A stretch of 64,000 nt of DNA from Acinetobacter sp. WCHA45 (GCF_002165255.2 NZ_CP028561.1:1612001-1676000); one strand, 5' to 3'. Positions 18,243-26,190 are shown, counted from the first letter of the stretch. Program-made: numbers and translations. Notes: generated from the letters alone by a model not told the origin.

Positions 18243-18402
18243 AAAGAATTAAGAAGAAAATATATCACAAAAACTGAAGCCAGGTCTAATATCTTTGAAT
18301 ATATTGAGGTGTTCTGCAGTTCAAACGCGGCCTAGTTCCAACGGTCAACGTTCTTCATTAGATTATGAGAGGGTCTATCAAAAGATGGTTATGTGTGTCT
18401 AG
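18243..18402 (+). pseudogene. C-terminal scrap of a second IS3-family transposase (relic B)
   Basis: The plus strand reads KELRRKYITKTEARSNIFEY followed by IEVFCSSN, then after a frame change QRSSLDYERVYQKMVMCV and a stop at 18400-18402. This is the end of an IS3-group OrfB (usual pattern: FxYIEVFYNRxRRHSSLGY). It belongs to a different subgroup from relics A and C. A frameshift and loss of everything upstream make it inactive. It ends less than 100 bases before the lysozyme-inhibitor gene. Confidence 0.75.
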
Positions 18403-18498
18403 AATTTTGGTGACTATTCACATTTTTGTTCCATGATTCATGGTTACTTATTACTTATGTTACTATGTCAGGAGCGATACAAGAATTAAGGTAAGCTT

Positions 18499-18930
18499 AT
18501 GAAAATAGCGAATACGAAATTACTAGCTAGTGCTTTTATGGCCCTAACTTTAACTATGCTTAGCCCTGCCGTACTTGCAAATGATAACAATGATATACGA
18601 AAGACTGTTGTAGTTAAGTTTGCTAAAAAAGCTGACTCTGCAAATTATTACGGAAGGCTAGATGGATACAAGTATGATTCCTACAAATTTTATGCTAAAA
18701 AAGGGCAAAAGTTAAAAGTGAAGTTGACTGGAGGAAATGTTGAAACTTACTTATGGGGTAATCAATTAAAAGACTCCATCAATCTTGGAGAATATTCTTC
18801 AGAGCTTGATGATAATGGTATTTATATTTTACCTGCTTCAGGTGAGTATGAAATTAGAGTATTACAACCTAGATCACAGGCAAGAAAAGATAAAAAACCT
18901 CAATACTGGATGAGTATTAACATTAAATAA
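18499..18930 (+). CDS. pliG: Periplasmic inhibitor of g-type lysozyme (PliG-like)
   Basis: A 143-residue protein with a signal peptide (cleavage near AVLA-NDNN, residues 1-27). The mature part closely resembles, from memory, E. coli PliG (YcgK): YDSYKFYAKKGQKLKVKL, ETYLWGNQLKDSINLGEYSS, LPASGEYEIRVLQPRSQARK and a final SINIK. PliG proteins bind goose-type lysozyme and shield peptidoglycan from animal lysozymes. The start is supported by AAGG 8 bases upstream and by the signal peptide. It stands alone between IS3 relics and a 420-base gap, which suggests acquisition by transfer. Binding activity is inferred. Confidence 0.75.
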   Translation: MKIANTKLLASAFMALTLTMLSPAVLANDNNDIRKTVVVKFAKKADSANYYGRLDGYKYDSYKFYAKKGQKLKVKLTGGNVETYLWGNQLKDSINLGEYSSELDDNGIYILPASGEYEIRVLQPRSQARKDKKPQYWMSINIK

Positions 18931-19350
18931 AGACTTGCTAGATTCGTTTAAATTTTTATACAAGGGTTCAAAAACTATTGCCAGTTAAGCAGGGCGTGAT
19001 TTTTACGCATATATGTTTATGTTATTAAAATGATATAGATGACTTGTTTAATACCCTGAGGAATAATTTAATCTGTTTAATCTTGCAGTGCGTTAGTCAC
19101 GTTTCTTTTAAAAGTTGATTATATCTTTCAGCCTAAACGTCGTGATATTCAAGCCCTTTTGATAGGAATTTGCAGGGGAAGCACAGGCGCAACTTGTCTT
19201 AAATAATGGTAATTCCTTATTTTTAAAATAGAGAACGCCCGATGAAATTCATTAGGCGTTTACTTTAAATAAGTATCAGCTTATTTTTTAACTAGATGTA
19301 CTTATCAAGCACGATTCTTTTTCTCAATTGCCTTTAAAAAATCAATCTTA
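18931..19350. other. Intergenic stretch with one hairpin
   Basis: No open frame of note on either strand. The arms AACGCC and GGCGTT (about 19232-19262) form a hairpin with a 15-base loop, a possible terminator for the GST gene on the minus strand, though T runs are weak. The rest holds nothing I can identify. Confidence 0.5.
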
Positions 19351-19989
19351 CTATTTTTGACTTTTCACACCATTTTGTTCAATTTGTACTGCGGCTTGCC
19401 AGCTAGGTAGTTGGCTTAAACCTGCTACATAACGTTGGATATGGGGATAATTTTCACCTTGTCCCATATGATGAACTAAAGCATGTAGTCCAAAGCCCAT
19501 CATAAAGTCAGCACCGGTTAAACGGTCTGCCACTAGAAATTCTTTATCTTTTAAATATTCATTTAAATAGCTAAATACTTTATCAAACTCAACTTGAGTA
19601 TAATTTTCTAAAAATACCAACTTCGTGCCCTGCTTGGTTTCAATCGCATTAAACGTTTTTAACAAAAATGGCAGCATGGCAGAGCTTTCTGAGAAATGAA
19701 TCCACTGTAGATAATCGACATAGGTAGGTTCATCCATATCTGGTGCTAAATGCGGCGCAAGTTGCTGAATTAATAACTCAACGATTGCGCCTGACTCTGC
19801 AATAACTTTGCCATCCCATTCCAATACTGGAGATTTCCCTAAAGGATGGATGGTTTTTAAAGAGTCAGGGGCCAAATGCGTGCGTGAGTCACGATAATAG
19901 CGTTTCAGCTCATAGGGCTGCTTGATTTCTTCAAGTAACCACAAAATGCGAAAAGAACGTGATTGATCTAAATGATGTAGTGTAAGCAT
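19351..19989 (-). CDS. Glutathione S-transferase family protein
   Basis: A 212-residue cytosolic GST: thioredoxin-like N-terminal half (LTLHHLDQSRSFRILWLLEE; glutathione-binding PLGKSPVLEWDGKVIAESGA), then an all-helical C-terminal half. The Ser-Arg near the N-terminus (QSRSFRI) suggests a Ser-type or related class rather than a Tyr class. It probably conjugates glutathione to electrophiles. It follows the MDR reductase gene by 15 bases on the same strand, with an AGGAAT ribosome binding site, so the two form an operon opposite the nemR-like gene. Confidence 0.9.
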   Translation of the reverse strand: MLTLHHLDQSRSFRILWLLEEIKQPYELKRYYRDSRTHLAPDSLKTIHPLGKSPVLEWDGKVIAESGAIVELLIQQLAPHLAPDMDEPTYVDYLQWIHFSESSAMLPFLLKTFNAIETKQGTKLVFLENYTQVEFDKVFSYLNEYLKDKEFLVADRLTGADFMMGFGLHALVHHMGQGENYPHIQRYVAGLSQLPSWQAAVQIEQNGVKSQK

Positions 19990-20004
19990 GATAATTCCTA
20001 ATTT

Positions 20005-21024
20005 TTAAATTTTTACAACCACTTTGCCAAAGTTTTCGCCTTTCAACATACCATTGAAAGCATTGATCGTGTTATCTAAACCTTGCACCATATGCTCTTT
20101 ATATTTGATTTTTCCATCTTTCAACCATTCAGACATTTGCTGATAGAATTCCGGATACTGACTGCCATAATCATCAAAAATAATAAAGCCTTGCATGCGA
20201 ATACGCTTTTTTAAAAGGGTGGAAATAAAGCCCGGTAAACGGTCTGGCCCTTGTGCTTGCTCGGTAGCGTTATACTGGGAAACCACACCACACACCGGTA
20301 CACGTGCCGCAGAGTTAAGCAATGGCCATACCGCATCAAACACTTTACCCCCGACATTCTCATAATAAATATCAATACCATTGGGAGCTGCTTGTTGTAA
20401 TTGTTCTGCAAAATTTTCATCATGATGATTGATACAAGCATCGAAGCCGAGTTCTTCTACAGCATAACGGCATTTTTCAGGCCCACCTGCGATGCCAACC
20501 ACGCGACAACCTTTAAGTTTGCCAATCTGTCCAACCGTAGCACCAACAGGTCCCGTTGCAGCTGCAACGACTAAAGTTTCACCGGCTTTAGGCTGACCAA
20601 TGTCCAACAGCCCCATATAAGCAGTAAATCCTGGCATTCCCAAAATACCCAATGCCCAAGATGGATGTTCAGGTTGCATACCTAAGCTTTGACATGCAGT
20701 CCCATTAGAAATTGCGTAGCCCTGCCAGCCATTTCCGGAAAGAACCCACTCGCCTTCTTTGAATTTTGGGTTTTTAGAGGCCACCACTTGACTGACTGTT
20801 CCACCGACCATCACTTCGCCAATTTCAACCGGTGCTGCATATGAAGGAGCATCACTCATGCGACCACGCATATAAGGATCGAGTGACAAGTAAATGGTTT
20901 TTAACAATATCTCGCCTTGTTTAAGTTCATTGAGCTCAACTTGCTCAATACGAAAATCGCTGTGTTTTGGCTCACCCACTGGCCGTTTAGCTAAAACGAT
21001 GCGTTGATTAATAACTTGTTTCAT
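20005..21024 (-). CDS. NADP-dependent MDR oxidoreductase (CurA/leukotriene B4 dehydrogenase type)
   Basis: A 339-residue zinc-free medium-chain reductase. It has the family motifs LSLDPYMRGRMSD, the nucleotide-binding AATGPVGATVGQIGKLKG, and YYENVGGKVFDAVW. Members reduce the double bond of alpha,beta-unsaturated aldehydes and ketones with NADPH (for example E. coli CurA). It has a GGGGTT ribosome binding site. It is transcribed divergently from the nemR-like regulator with a 143-base gap containing the shared operator motif, so repression by that regulator is likely. The GST gene follows directly. Confidence 0.9.
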   Translation of the reverse strand: MKQVINQRIVLAKRPVGEPKHSDFRIEQVELNELKQGEILLKTIYLSLDPYMRGRMSDAPSYAAPVEIGEVMVGGTVSQVVASKNPKFKEGEWVLSGNGWQGYAISNGTACQSLGMQPEHPSWALGILGMPGFTAYMGLLDIGQPKAGETLVVAAATGPVGATVGQIGKLKGCRVVGIAGGPEKCRYAVEELGFDACINHHDENFAEQLQQAAPNGIDIYYENVGGKVFDAVWPLLNSAARVPVCGVVSQYNATEQAQGPDRLPGFISTLLKKRIRMQGFIIFDDYGSQYPEFYQQMSEWLKDGKIKYKEHMVQGLDNTINAFNGMLKGENFGKVVVKI

Positions 21025-21090
21025 ACATATAACCCCATGTTTTATTTAGAAATATTTCTCTTCACAATCAAAAATTATGATTAAAATTTC

Positions 21091-21118
21091 TTTACATCCA
21101 TTGTAGATGAGTTATAAT
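21091..21118 (+). promoter_or_regulatory. Probable sigma-70 promoter of the nemR-like gene
   Basis: TTTACA at 21091-21096 and a perfect TATAAT at 21113-21118 with a 16-base spacer. The predicted start of transcription falls just before or in the operator at 21128-21142. Confidence 0.6.
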
Positions 21119-21127
21119 AAAAAACAA

Positions 21128-21142
21128 TACGACTGGTCTATT
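21128..21142. promoter_or_regulatory. Putative NemR-like operator, copy 1
   Basis: ACGACTGGTCTATT at 21129-21142 is the exact reverse complement of AATAGACCAGTCGT at 24040-24053. One half-site (GTCTA) is intact and the other is degenerate. It lies just after the -10 box of the nemR-like gene and upstream of the divergent MDR gene, a suitable place for repression of both. Confidence 0.6.
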
Positions 21143-21167
21143 TTTTACAATAGAGTAAATAATTAAT

Positions 21168-21776
21168 ATGAAGCCTAATCCTATTAAAAAGTCTGAAGCA
21201 AAGCGCTTACACATTCTTAACACCAGTTCAGACCTGATTTTGCATAAAGGTTTTACTGGCGTAGGATTACAGGAAATTTTACAGAGCTGTGAAATCCCTA
21301 AAGGCTCGTTTTATCATTATTTCCAATCCAAGGAAGCTTTCGGATGTGAATTGGTACAGCATTATGTGGATAATTACCAAGTCCGTTTAAATGATGTATG
21401 GCGTAGTGATAAATCCCCTTATCAAAAGCTGATTGAGTATTTTAATTTATGGATAGAAGATCCTGAAACACAGTGTGGTTGGGCGGATAGCTGTTTAATT
21501 GTGAAACTTGCCGCAGAAGTTGCCGATCTATCTGAAGATATGCGCTCCATTATGTCCGCTGGCGTCGATGATGTAATCGAACGTATTGCTGGTTTAATTG
21601 ATTTGGGTAAACAGGATCAATCTATCCAAGCAGATACTGAGACCTCGACTTTGGCACAAGTACTTTACCAAATGTGGTTAGGTGCAGCATTACTGAGTAA
21701 GTTGCAAAAAGATAAAACACCATTACATCAAGCGCTGAGAGCAACTAAATTTCTATTAAAAGGTGAAGATTCATAA
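21168..21776 (+). CDS. nemR: TetR-family redox repressor, NemR-like
   Basis: A 202-residue TetR regulator with the HTH in residues 14-60 (GVGLQEILQSCEIPKGSFYHYF). It resembles E. coli NemR along its length, including SCLIVKLAAEVADLSEDMRS. Cys109 and Lys178 sit at the same spacing as E. coli Cys106 and Lys175, which form the reversible Cys-Lys link when NemR senses hypochlorous acid; NemR also responds to methylglyoxal and quinones. Cys103, Cys41 and Cys60 are extra. It is divergent from the MDR-GST operon, and a matching motif lies upstream of the yqhD/DJ-1 operon, so it probably represses all of these until an electrophile modifies it. Confidence 0.85.
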   Translation: MKPNPIKKSEAKRLHILNTSSDLILHKGFTGVGLQEILQSCEIPKGSFYHYFQSKEAFGCELVQHYVDNYQVRLNDVWRSDKSPYQKLIEYFNLWIEDPETQCGWADSCLIVKLAAEVADLSEDMRSIMSAGVDDVIERIAGLIDLGKQDQSIQADTETSTLAQVLYQMWLGAALLSKLQKDKTPLHQALRATKFLLKGEDS

Positions 21777-21783
21777 AAATTAA

Positions 21784-21840
21784 AGGGGCTTAGGAAGTTA
21801 AACATATTACAAAGTATGGTAACTTCCTAAGCCCCTAAAA
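21784..21840 (+). terminator. Strong terminator after the nemR-like gene
   Basis: A perfect 17-base stem: AGGGGCTTAGGAAGTTA (21784-21800) and its complement (21820-21836), with an inner CATA/TATG pairing in the loop and an A/T run after. The stem is unusually long for a terminator. Confidence 0.75.
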
Positions 21841-21925
21841 AAATAACCTCCCTTCCTGTATATAGAAAAATAAAGGAAGGAAAGCTATTCTCCCAGGCCC
21901 TTCACCATTAAATGAGGGTTATTTT
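21838..21925. repeat. Nested inverted repeats downstream of nemR
   Basis: Outer arms AAAATAACCTC (from about 21838) and GAGGGTTATTTT (to about 21925) differ by one extra G. Inside them CCTTCCT and AGGAAGG form a second hairpin (about 21851-21880). Together with the preceding terminator this is a compact structured block of about 140 bases in the gap between convergent genes. Its identity is unknown. Confidence 0.5.
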
Positions 21926-21997
21926 GCTTATTGCACCAGTTGCTCAGAGTCAAAAGTTTATTCACTACTCAGCACCACAACAGGCACTCGCTACTCT

Positions 21998-22675
21998 TTA
22001 TTTCAACAATTGAAGTAATGCTGAGGCAGTTGCAGCAGAAGATGCTGGATTTTGTCCAGTAACCAGCAAGCCATCTACTTGAACATGTACTTGCCAATCA
22101 TCTACTTTAGAATAATGACCACCGTTTTCTTTAAGCATGTCTTCAACTAAAAATGGTACAATTTCAGTCAAACCTACCGCATCTTCTTCAGTATTGGTGA
22201 AGCCAGTCACAGATTTACCGCTAACTAAAGGCTTGCCATCACTGGTTTTTACATGACGAAGAACACCTGGGGCGTGACACACTGCTGCAACAGGTTTGCC
22301 AGACTGAATCGCCTGTTCAATCAGAGAAATTGAGATCGGATCTTCTGCTAAATCCCACAATGGGCCATGACCGCCTGGATAAAAGACTGCATCATAATCA
22401 GCTACAGAGATTTCGCTAAGTTTATGCGTCTGTGCCAATGCTTGCATTGCAGTTGAATCAGCTTCAAAACGATGAGTGGTTTCAGTTTGTGCTTCTGCTA
22501 AATTACTTTTCGGATCTAGTGGTGGCTGCCCACCTTGAGGCGACGCCAGGGTAACTTCAGCACCAGAGTCAATGAAGGTGTAATACGGTGCAGCAAGTTC
22601 TTCTAGCCAGAAACCTGTTTTCTTACCAGTATTACCAAGCTGATCATGTGAGGTTAAAACGATTAAAATTTTCAT
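21998..22675 (-). CDS. DJ-1/PfpI-family protein (Hsp31-like type 1 glutamine amidotransferase)
   Basis: A 225-residue cytosolic protein of the DJ-1 superfamily with the nucleophile-elbow Cys in VAAVCHAPGVLRHV, a conserved Glu in DSGAEVTLASPQGG and the YPGGHGPLWDLA segment. Close relatives act as glutathione-independent glyoxalases (methylglyoxal to lactate) or chaperones. The ATG at 22675 has GGAGA 6 bases upstream; the extra N-terminal 12 residues of the longer frame are not family-like. It follows the yqhD-like gene by about 85 bases on the same strand, and the pairing of an aldehyde reductase with a glyoxalase-like protein fits carbonyl detoxification. Confidence 0.88.
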   Translation of the reverse strand: MKILIVLTSHDQLGNTGKKTGFWLEELAAPYYTFIDSGAEVTLASPQGGQPPLDPKSNLAEAQTETTHRFEADSTAMQALAQTHKLSEISVADYDAVFYPGGHGPLWDLAEDPISISLIEQAIQSGKPVAAVCHAPGVLRHVKTSDGKPLVSGKSVTGFTNTEEDAVGLTEIVPFLVEDMLKENGGHYSKVDDWQVHVQVDGLLVTGQNPASSAATASALLQLLK

Positions 22676-22760
22676 GTTATTTCTCCGATATTTTTCAAGA
22701 TTGAGTAGCATTGTTGCATGATCACTTGTCGTGTAGCGTGACCATGACAGATACGCTTAT

Positions 22761-23918
22761 TTAGATGCTCGCCTCGAGAATTTGGCGACTGATCTCTAAT
22801 GAAACATTTTTACGTTCGCCTAGCTGTGTAAGATTGTGTGATTTAAGTTGCGTAATGATGATCTCAATATCTGTCTCCCCCAGTCCATAATCGCTAAGAC
22901 GGGTCGGCAATCCAAGTTGCTCAAAGAAGGCTCGAGTACGAGCAATAACAGTATCAATACGTTGTTCTTCATCACCTTCGACAATCTGCCAGACACGAGC
23001 TGCATACTGTAGTAATTTTTCTCGCTTCTCTTGACGACGCACTTGTAGATTGGCCGGCAACACAATGGCCAAGGTACGAGCATGATCAATACCATGTAAA
23101 GCCGTGAGCTCATGGCCAATCAAATGGGTTGACCAATCTTGTGGTACACCAGCTCCAATTAGCCCATTCAGTGCCATGCTAGCAGCCCACATCAAATTCG
23201 CACGCGTGTCATAATCTGCTGAATCTTCTAAGATTTTCGGTCCAATCTCAATCAGAGTTTGCAATAGACCTTCGGCAAAACGATCTTGTACTTGTGCATT
23301 GACAGGGTAAGTTAAGTACTGTTCCATGACATGAACAAATGCATCGACCACGCCATTTGCTAACTGGCGCGTTGGCAAGCTAAAAGTTTTATTCGGATCC
23401 AGTACGGAAAATTGCGGAAAAACATAGGGGCTGCTAAATGACAATTTGGCTTGGGTCGATTTTCTGGTGACTACCCCACCGCTATTCATTTCTGAACCAG
23501 TTGCCGGAAGGGTGAGAACACTCGCAAAAGGCAAAGCTTGAGTAATTTTAGTACCATGGGTTTCTAAAATCTCCCATGTATCCCCTGTATAATTGACTGC
23601 TGCTGCAATAAATTTAGTACCATCAATTACCGATCCACCACCGACAGCCATCAAGAAATCAATCTTTTGTTCACGAATCAGCTCTACAGCTTTCATAAGG
23701 GTTTCATAACTCGGATTCGGCTCAATTCCGCCAAATTCATGAATTTCTCTTGCACCTAATGCTTCACGCACCTCAGCTAAAGTACCATTCTTACGTGCAC
23801 TTTCACCGCCAAACAACATTAATACTTTTGCTTCTGTAGGTACATAGTCATTGATTTTAGCTATTGTATCGCCACCAAAAATAATGCGGGTCGGATTATA
23901 AAAGTTAAAATTCAGCAT
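22761..23918 (-). CDS. yqhD: Iron-containing alcohol dehydrogenase, YqhD-like NADPH aldehyde reductase
   Basis: A 385-residue group III metal-dependent dehydrogenase that aligns closely with E. coli YqhD: EFGGIEPNPSYETLM, the cofactor loop AVGGGSVIDGTKFIAAA, LTLPATGSEMN, and the metal ligands in VVDAFVHVMEQY and HELTALHGIDHARTLA. YqhD reduces short-chain aldehydes, including acrolein, methylglyoxal and lipid-peroxidation products, using NADPH. AGGAT precedes the ATG. A copy of the putative NemR-like operator lies 120-140 bases upstream over a likely -35 region. In E. coli yqhD is governed by a different regulator (YqhC), so this would be a different wiring. Confidence 0.93.
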   Translation of the reverse strand: MLNFNFYNPTRIIFGGDTIAKINDYVPTEAKVLMLFGGESARKNGTLAEVREALGAREIHEFGGIEPNPSYETLMKAVELIREQKIDFLMAVGGGSVIDGTKFIAAAVNYTGDTWEILETHGTKITQALPFASVLTLPATGSEMNSGGVVTRKSTQAKLSFSSPYVFPQFSVLDPNKTFSLPTRQLANGVVDAFVHVMEQYLTYPVNAQVQDRFAEGLLQTLIEIGPKILEDSADYDTRANLMWAASMALNGLIGAGVPQDWSTHLIGHELTALHGIDHARTLAIVLPANLQVRRQEKREKLLQYAARVWQIVEGDEEQRIDTVIARTRAFFEQLGLPTRLSDYGLGETDIEIIITQLKSHNLTQLGERKNVSLEISRQILEASI

Positions 23919-24039
23919 ATTTTTATCCTAGGATGATCAGCTAATTGATTTGAAAAACCACCGTTATTCATCAAATAAACTTTAAAAAATTGGACAACAC
24001 TGCGGCTTTTGACTGCACCATGTGCTAACTATACATAAA

Positions 24040-24056
24040 AATAGACCAGTCGTCTA
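24040..24056. promoter_or_regulatory. Putative NemR-like operator, copy 2, at the yqhD promoter
   Basis: TAGACCAGTCGTCTA at 24042-24056 is an imperfect palindrome (TAGAC/GTCTA). Its 14-base core is identical, inverted, to the motif at 21129-21142. On the minus strand a TATAGT -10 candidate (24028-24033) would place the motif on the -35 region of the yqhD-like gene. Confidence 0.6.
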
Positions 24057-24109
24057 TTTTTTTTAAAATTATTTTAGCTTACCGACTTGAGTGATGGTTA
24101 AACACATTC

Positions 24110-24458
24110 AGGCTTGTTCTATACCACTTTTATTATTGATGTATTTTCACGAGCGATAGTTGGATGGAAGGTATCAACACGTATGACTACTGACATGGTC
24201 GTGAACGCATTGGCTAAAACAGTGAATGGCTCATACAAAACAGAGGTGATTGAATATTTAAAAGCAGATTGGCACGGTTTAGCAGATGTACAAATGCGAC
24301 AGTAAATTAGATAGATTGGTTCAATATAAAGCATGTACATAGCTGCATTCGTTTATTTACCCTGTTTTGATATTGACCCATTTAAATGATGAGATTAAGC
24401 CAATAAATAAAGTAGCCCAACTTGAATAAAAAGCCTCTGACAAACCTCACAGGGTTGA
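24110..24458 (+). mobile_element. Decayed IS3-family element (relic C)
   Basis: The plus strand reads an OrfB core piece (FYTTFIIDVFSRAIVGWKVS), then after a deletion near 24215 the OrfB tail (TVNGSYKTEVIEYLKAD), a stop at 24305 and further decayed tail (FNIKHVHSCIRLF). The element ends near 24458 with a terminal repeat resembling relic A: in reverse complement both contain GGTTTGTC, CTTTTTATT and AAGTT at matching spacing. The two relics are related but clearly diverged and lie in opposite orientation. Confidence 0.8.
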
Positions 24459-24514
24459 AGTGCTGCCTTTCATTCAAAATTTCAGGCAGCACCCTCATAC
24501 ATTTAAGCGTCGGT

Positions 24515-24817
24515 TTAAGCTGGTAGTTTACTCGCCAAAACATCTACTTTTTCAATAGACGGTGGCTCTGAAAATAGCTCTTCGGCCTGAGCCATCAACG
24601 CAGCTGCAACCTTGCCAGATAAATGTGCTTGGCGACCTTCCTCATCAGGGAATGCATCAAAAATACCAAATGTTGTAGGTCCAAGACGTAGGCCAAACCA
24701 CGCAACTGTCGCAGGTTCTTCCATTACAATAGGTAAACCGCCTTTAAGGAAAGCTTCCACTTCGTCTTCTTTACCTGGTTTAGCTTCAAGACGGACATAT
24801 AAAGCTGTTTTAAGCAT
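24515..24817 (-). CDS. Putative quinol monooxygenase (ABM domain)
   Basis: A 100-residue single-domain protein of the antibiotic biosynthesis monooxygenase (ABM) superfamily, a dimeric alpha-beta barrel: LYVRLEAKPGKEDEVEAFL, TVAWFGLRLGPTTFGIFDAF and DEEGRQAHLSGKVA. YgiN-type members oxidise quinols and belong to quinone redox cycling; the true substrate here is unknown. GGAG precedes the ATG. It stands alone between the IS3 relic and a 326-base gap. A second ABM gene lies at 32972. Confidence 0.8.
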   Translation of the reverse strand: MLKTALYVRLEAKPGKEDEVEAFLKGGLPIVMEEPATVAWFGLRLGPTTFGIFDAFPDEEGRQAHLSGKVAAALMAQAEELFSEPPSIEKVDVLASKLPA

Positions 24818-25142
24818 GACTAAAACTCCACAATTGATTAGAATTCAAACTGATTCTGACATTAATAATTTATGCATATCAGAAAGTTTTGTTGTACAAA
24901 GGTTAAAAACCATTTTCCATAGCTGAGCCAAAATTTGGATGTTTATTTCGACATAATGCTATGAATTTATTCAAGTTAATATCATTAACATTTGAATTAC
25001 AAAATCAAGATATGAGATGATTAACTTCAATCTTAGTTATACAAGGATCAATTGAATCTACCTTAGATTTATAAGCTGACCTCTTCATCTGGAAATTATA
25101 TTGCTCAAGAAGCATTCAAGAACAACATGTATATCCTCATAT
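24818..25142. other. Intergenic stretch without a recognisable gene
   Basis: Only short frames are present. It should contain the promoter of the ABM gene on the minus strand; no strong consensus stands out. No repeat or IS end was noticed. Confidence 0.5.
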
Positions 25143-25982
25143 CTATGAAAGTTCTTTTGCTAGGAATTTGCTGTGAAACTCTATATGTTTCTCTATAAAG
25201 CTCGCAATGAAGTAATAGCTATGGTCATACCCTTCTCTTAGGTTAAGTGTAAGAGGATATTCTTGTTCCAAACAAATATCACTCAGAAGCTTAGGCCTTA
25301 ACTGTTCTTCAAGAAAATCATCAGCTGTTCCCTGATCGACTAAAATAGGTAAATGAACTTCAGCGTTTTTGATTAATTCAATCGCATCATAGCTTTTCCA
25401 TAAAGTTTCGGTTTCACCTAAGTAGTGTGTAAAAGCCTTTTTCCCCCAAGGTACTTGGCTAGGTGCAACAATTGGTGCAAAAGCAGAAATACTTTTATAC
25501 AGCTCAGGATTTTTTAACCCAATTACTAATGCACCATGACCACCCATGCTATGCCCCATAATACTTTGGACTTGATTGGTCGGAAAATTCAGGTCAATCA
25601 GATTTCTGAGCTCTTCCACAATATAATCATACATTTTGAAATGCTGTGACCAGGGTGCTTGTATTGCATTTACATAGAATCCTGCGCCTTGGCCTAAATC
25701 ATAATCTGCATGATCTGGTACATCCTCTCCACGTGGGCTGGTATCTGGTGCAACAATAATGACTTTATGTTCAGCCGCATACTTTTGTGCTCCGGCTTTA
25801 GTAATAAAGTTCTGTTCGTTGCAAGTCAGTCCTGATAACCAATATAAAACTGGCAACCGCTCATCTTTGTCATGAGGTGGCAGATATATTGAGAATTTCA
25901 TTGAACAATTTAATGCTGTTGACTGATGGCGATACACTTCTTGCGATCCACCAAAAGAAGCATGTTTCTCAATTATTTCCAT
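25143..25982 (-). CDS. fghA: S-formylglutathione hydrolase
   Basis: A 279-residue cytosolic serine esterase that hydrolyses S-formylglutathione to formate and glutathione, the last step of glutathione-dependent formaldehyde oxidation. It has the nucleophile elbow MGHSMGGHGAL, the oxyanion-region LSGLTCNEQNF, the DTSPRGEDVPD loop, Asp in DQGTADDFL and the catalytic His in EGYDHSYYFI. The ATG at 25982 is preferred over the in-frame TTG six bases upstream. It lies 228 bases after frmA on the same strand, with a perfect hairpin in between, so it is probably co-regulated with frmR-frmA. Confidence 0.95.
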   Translation of the reverse strand: MEIIEKHASFGGSQEVYRHQSTALNCSMKFSIYLPPHDKDERLPVLYWLSGLTCNEQNFITKAGAQKYAAEHKVIIVAPDTSPRGEDVPDHADYDLGQGAGFYVNAIQAPWSQHFKMYDYIVEELRNLIDLNFPTNQVQSIMGHSMGGHGALVIGLKNPELYKSISAFAPIVAPSQVPWGKKAFTHYLGETETLWKSYDAIELIKNAEVHLPILVDQGTADDFLEEQLRPKLLSDICLEQEYPLTLNLREGYDHSYYFIASFIEKHIEFHSKFLAKELS

Positions 25983-26154
25983 AATCAATTACCTATGTTG
26001 AGCAAGACTTCATGAGAAATCGAGTAAACAAAGAGTCTCATATTCTCCACAGAGAATAGTGATAAAGATTTAAAATGTAGGCAGGTTTATTGAACCTATA
26101 CACGATACCTACACAGACAGATCGGTTTTACAGATAATGTGCCGTTTTAGAGGA

Positions 26155-26190
26155 TTCCATGCATGTCATTCATGATGCACATGCATGGAA
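26155..26190. repeat. Perfect 12-base inverted repeat between frmA and fghA
   Basis: TTCCATGCATGT (26155-26166) and ACATGCATGGAA (26179-26190) with a 12-base loop. Neither strand has the T run of a terminator, so it may be an RNA processing or stability element, or a protein-binding palindrome. Confidence 0.6.

Noticed and set aside
24114..24305. A 63-residue intact gene on the plus strand
   Set aside because: It is a deletion-joined fragment of an IS3 OrfB, not an independent gene.
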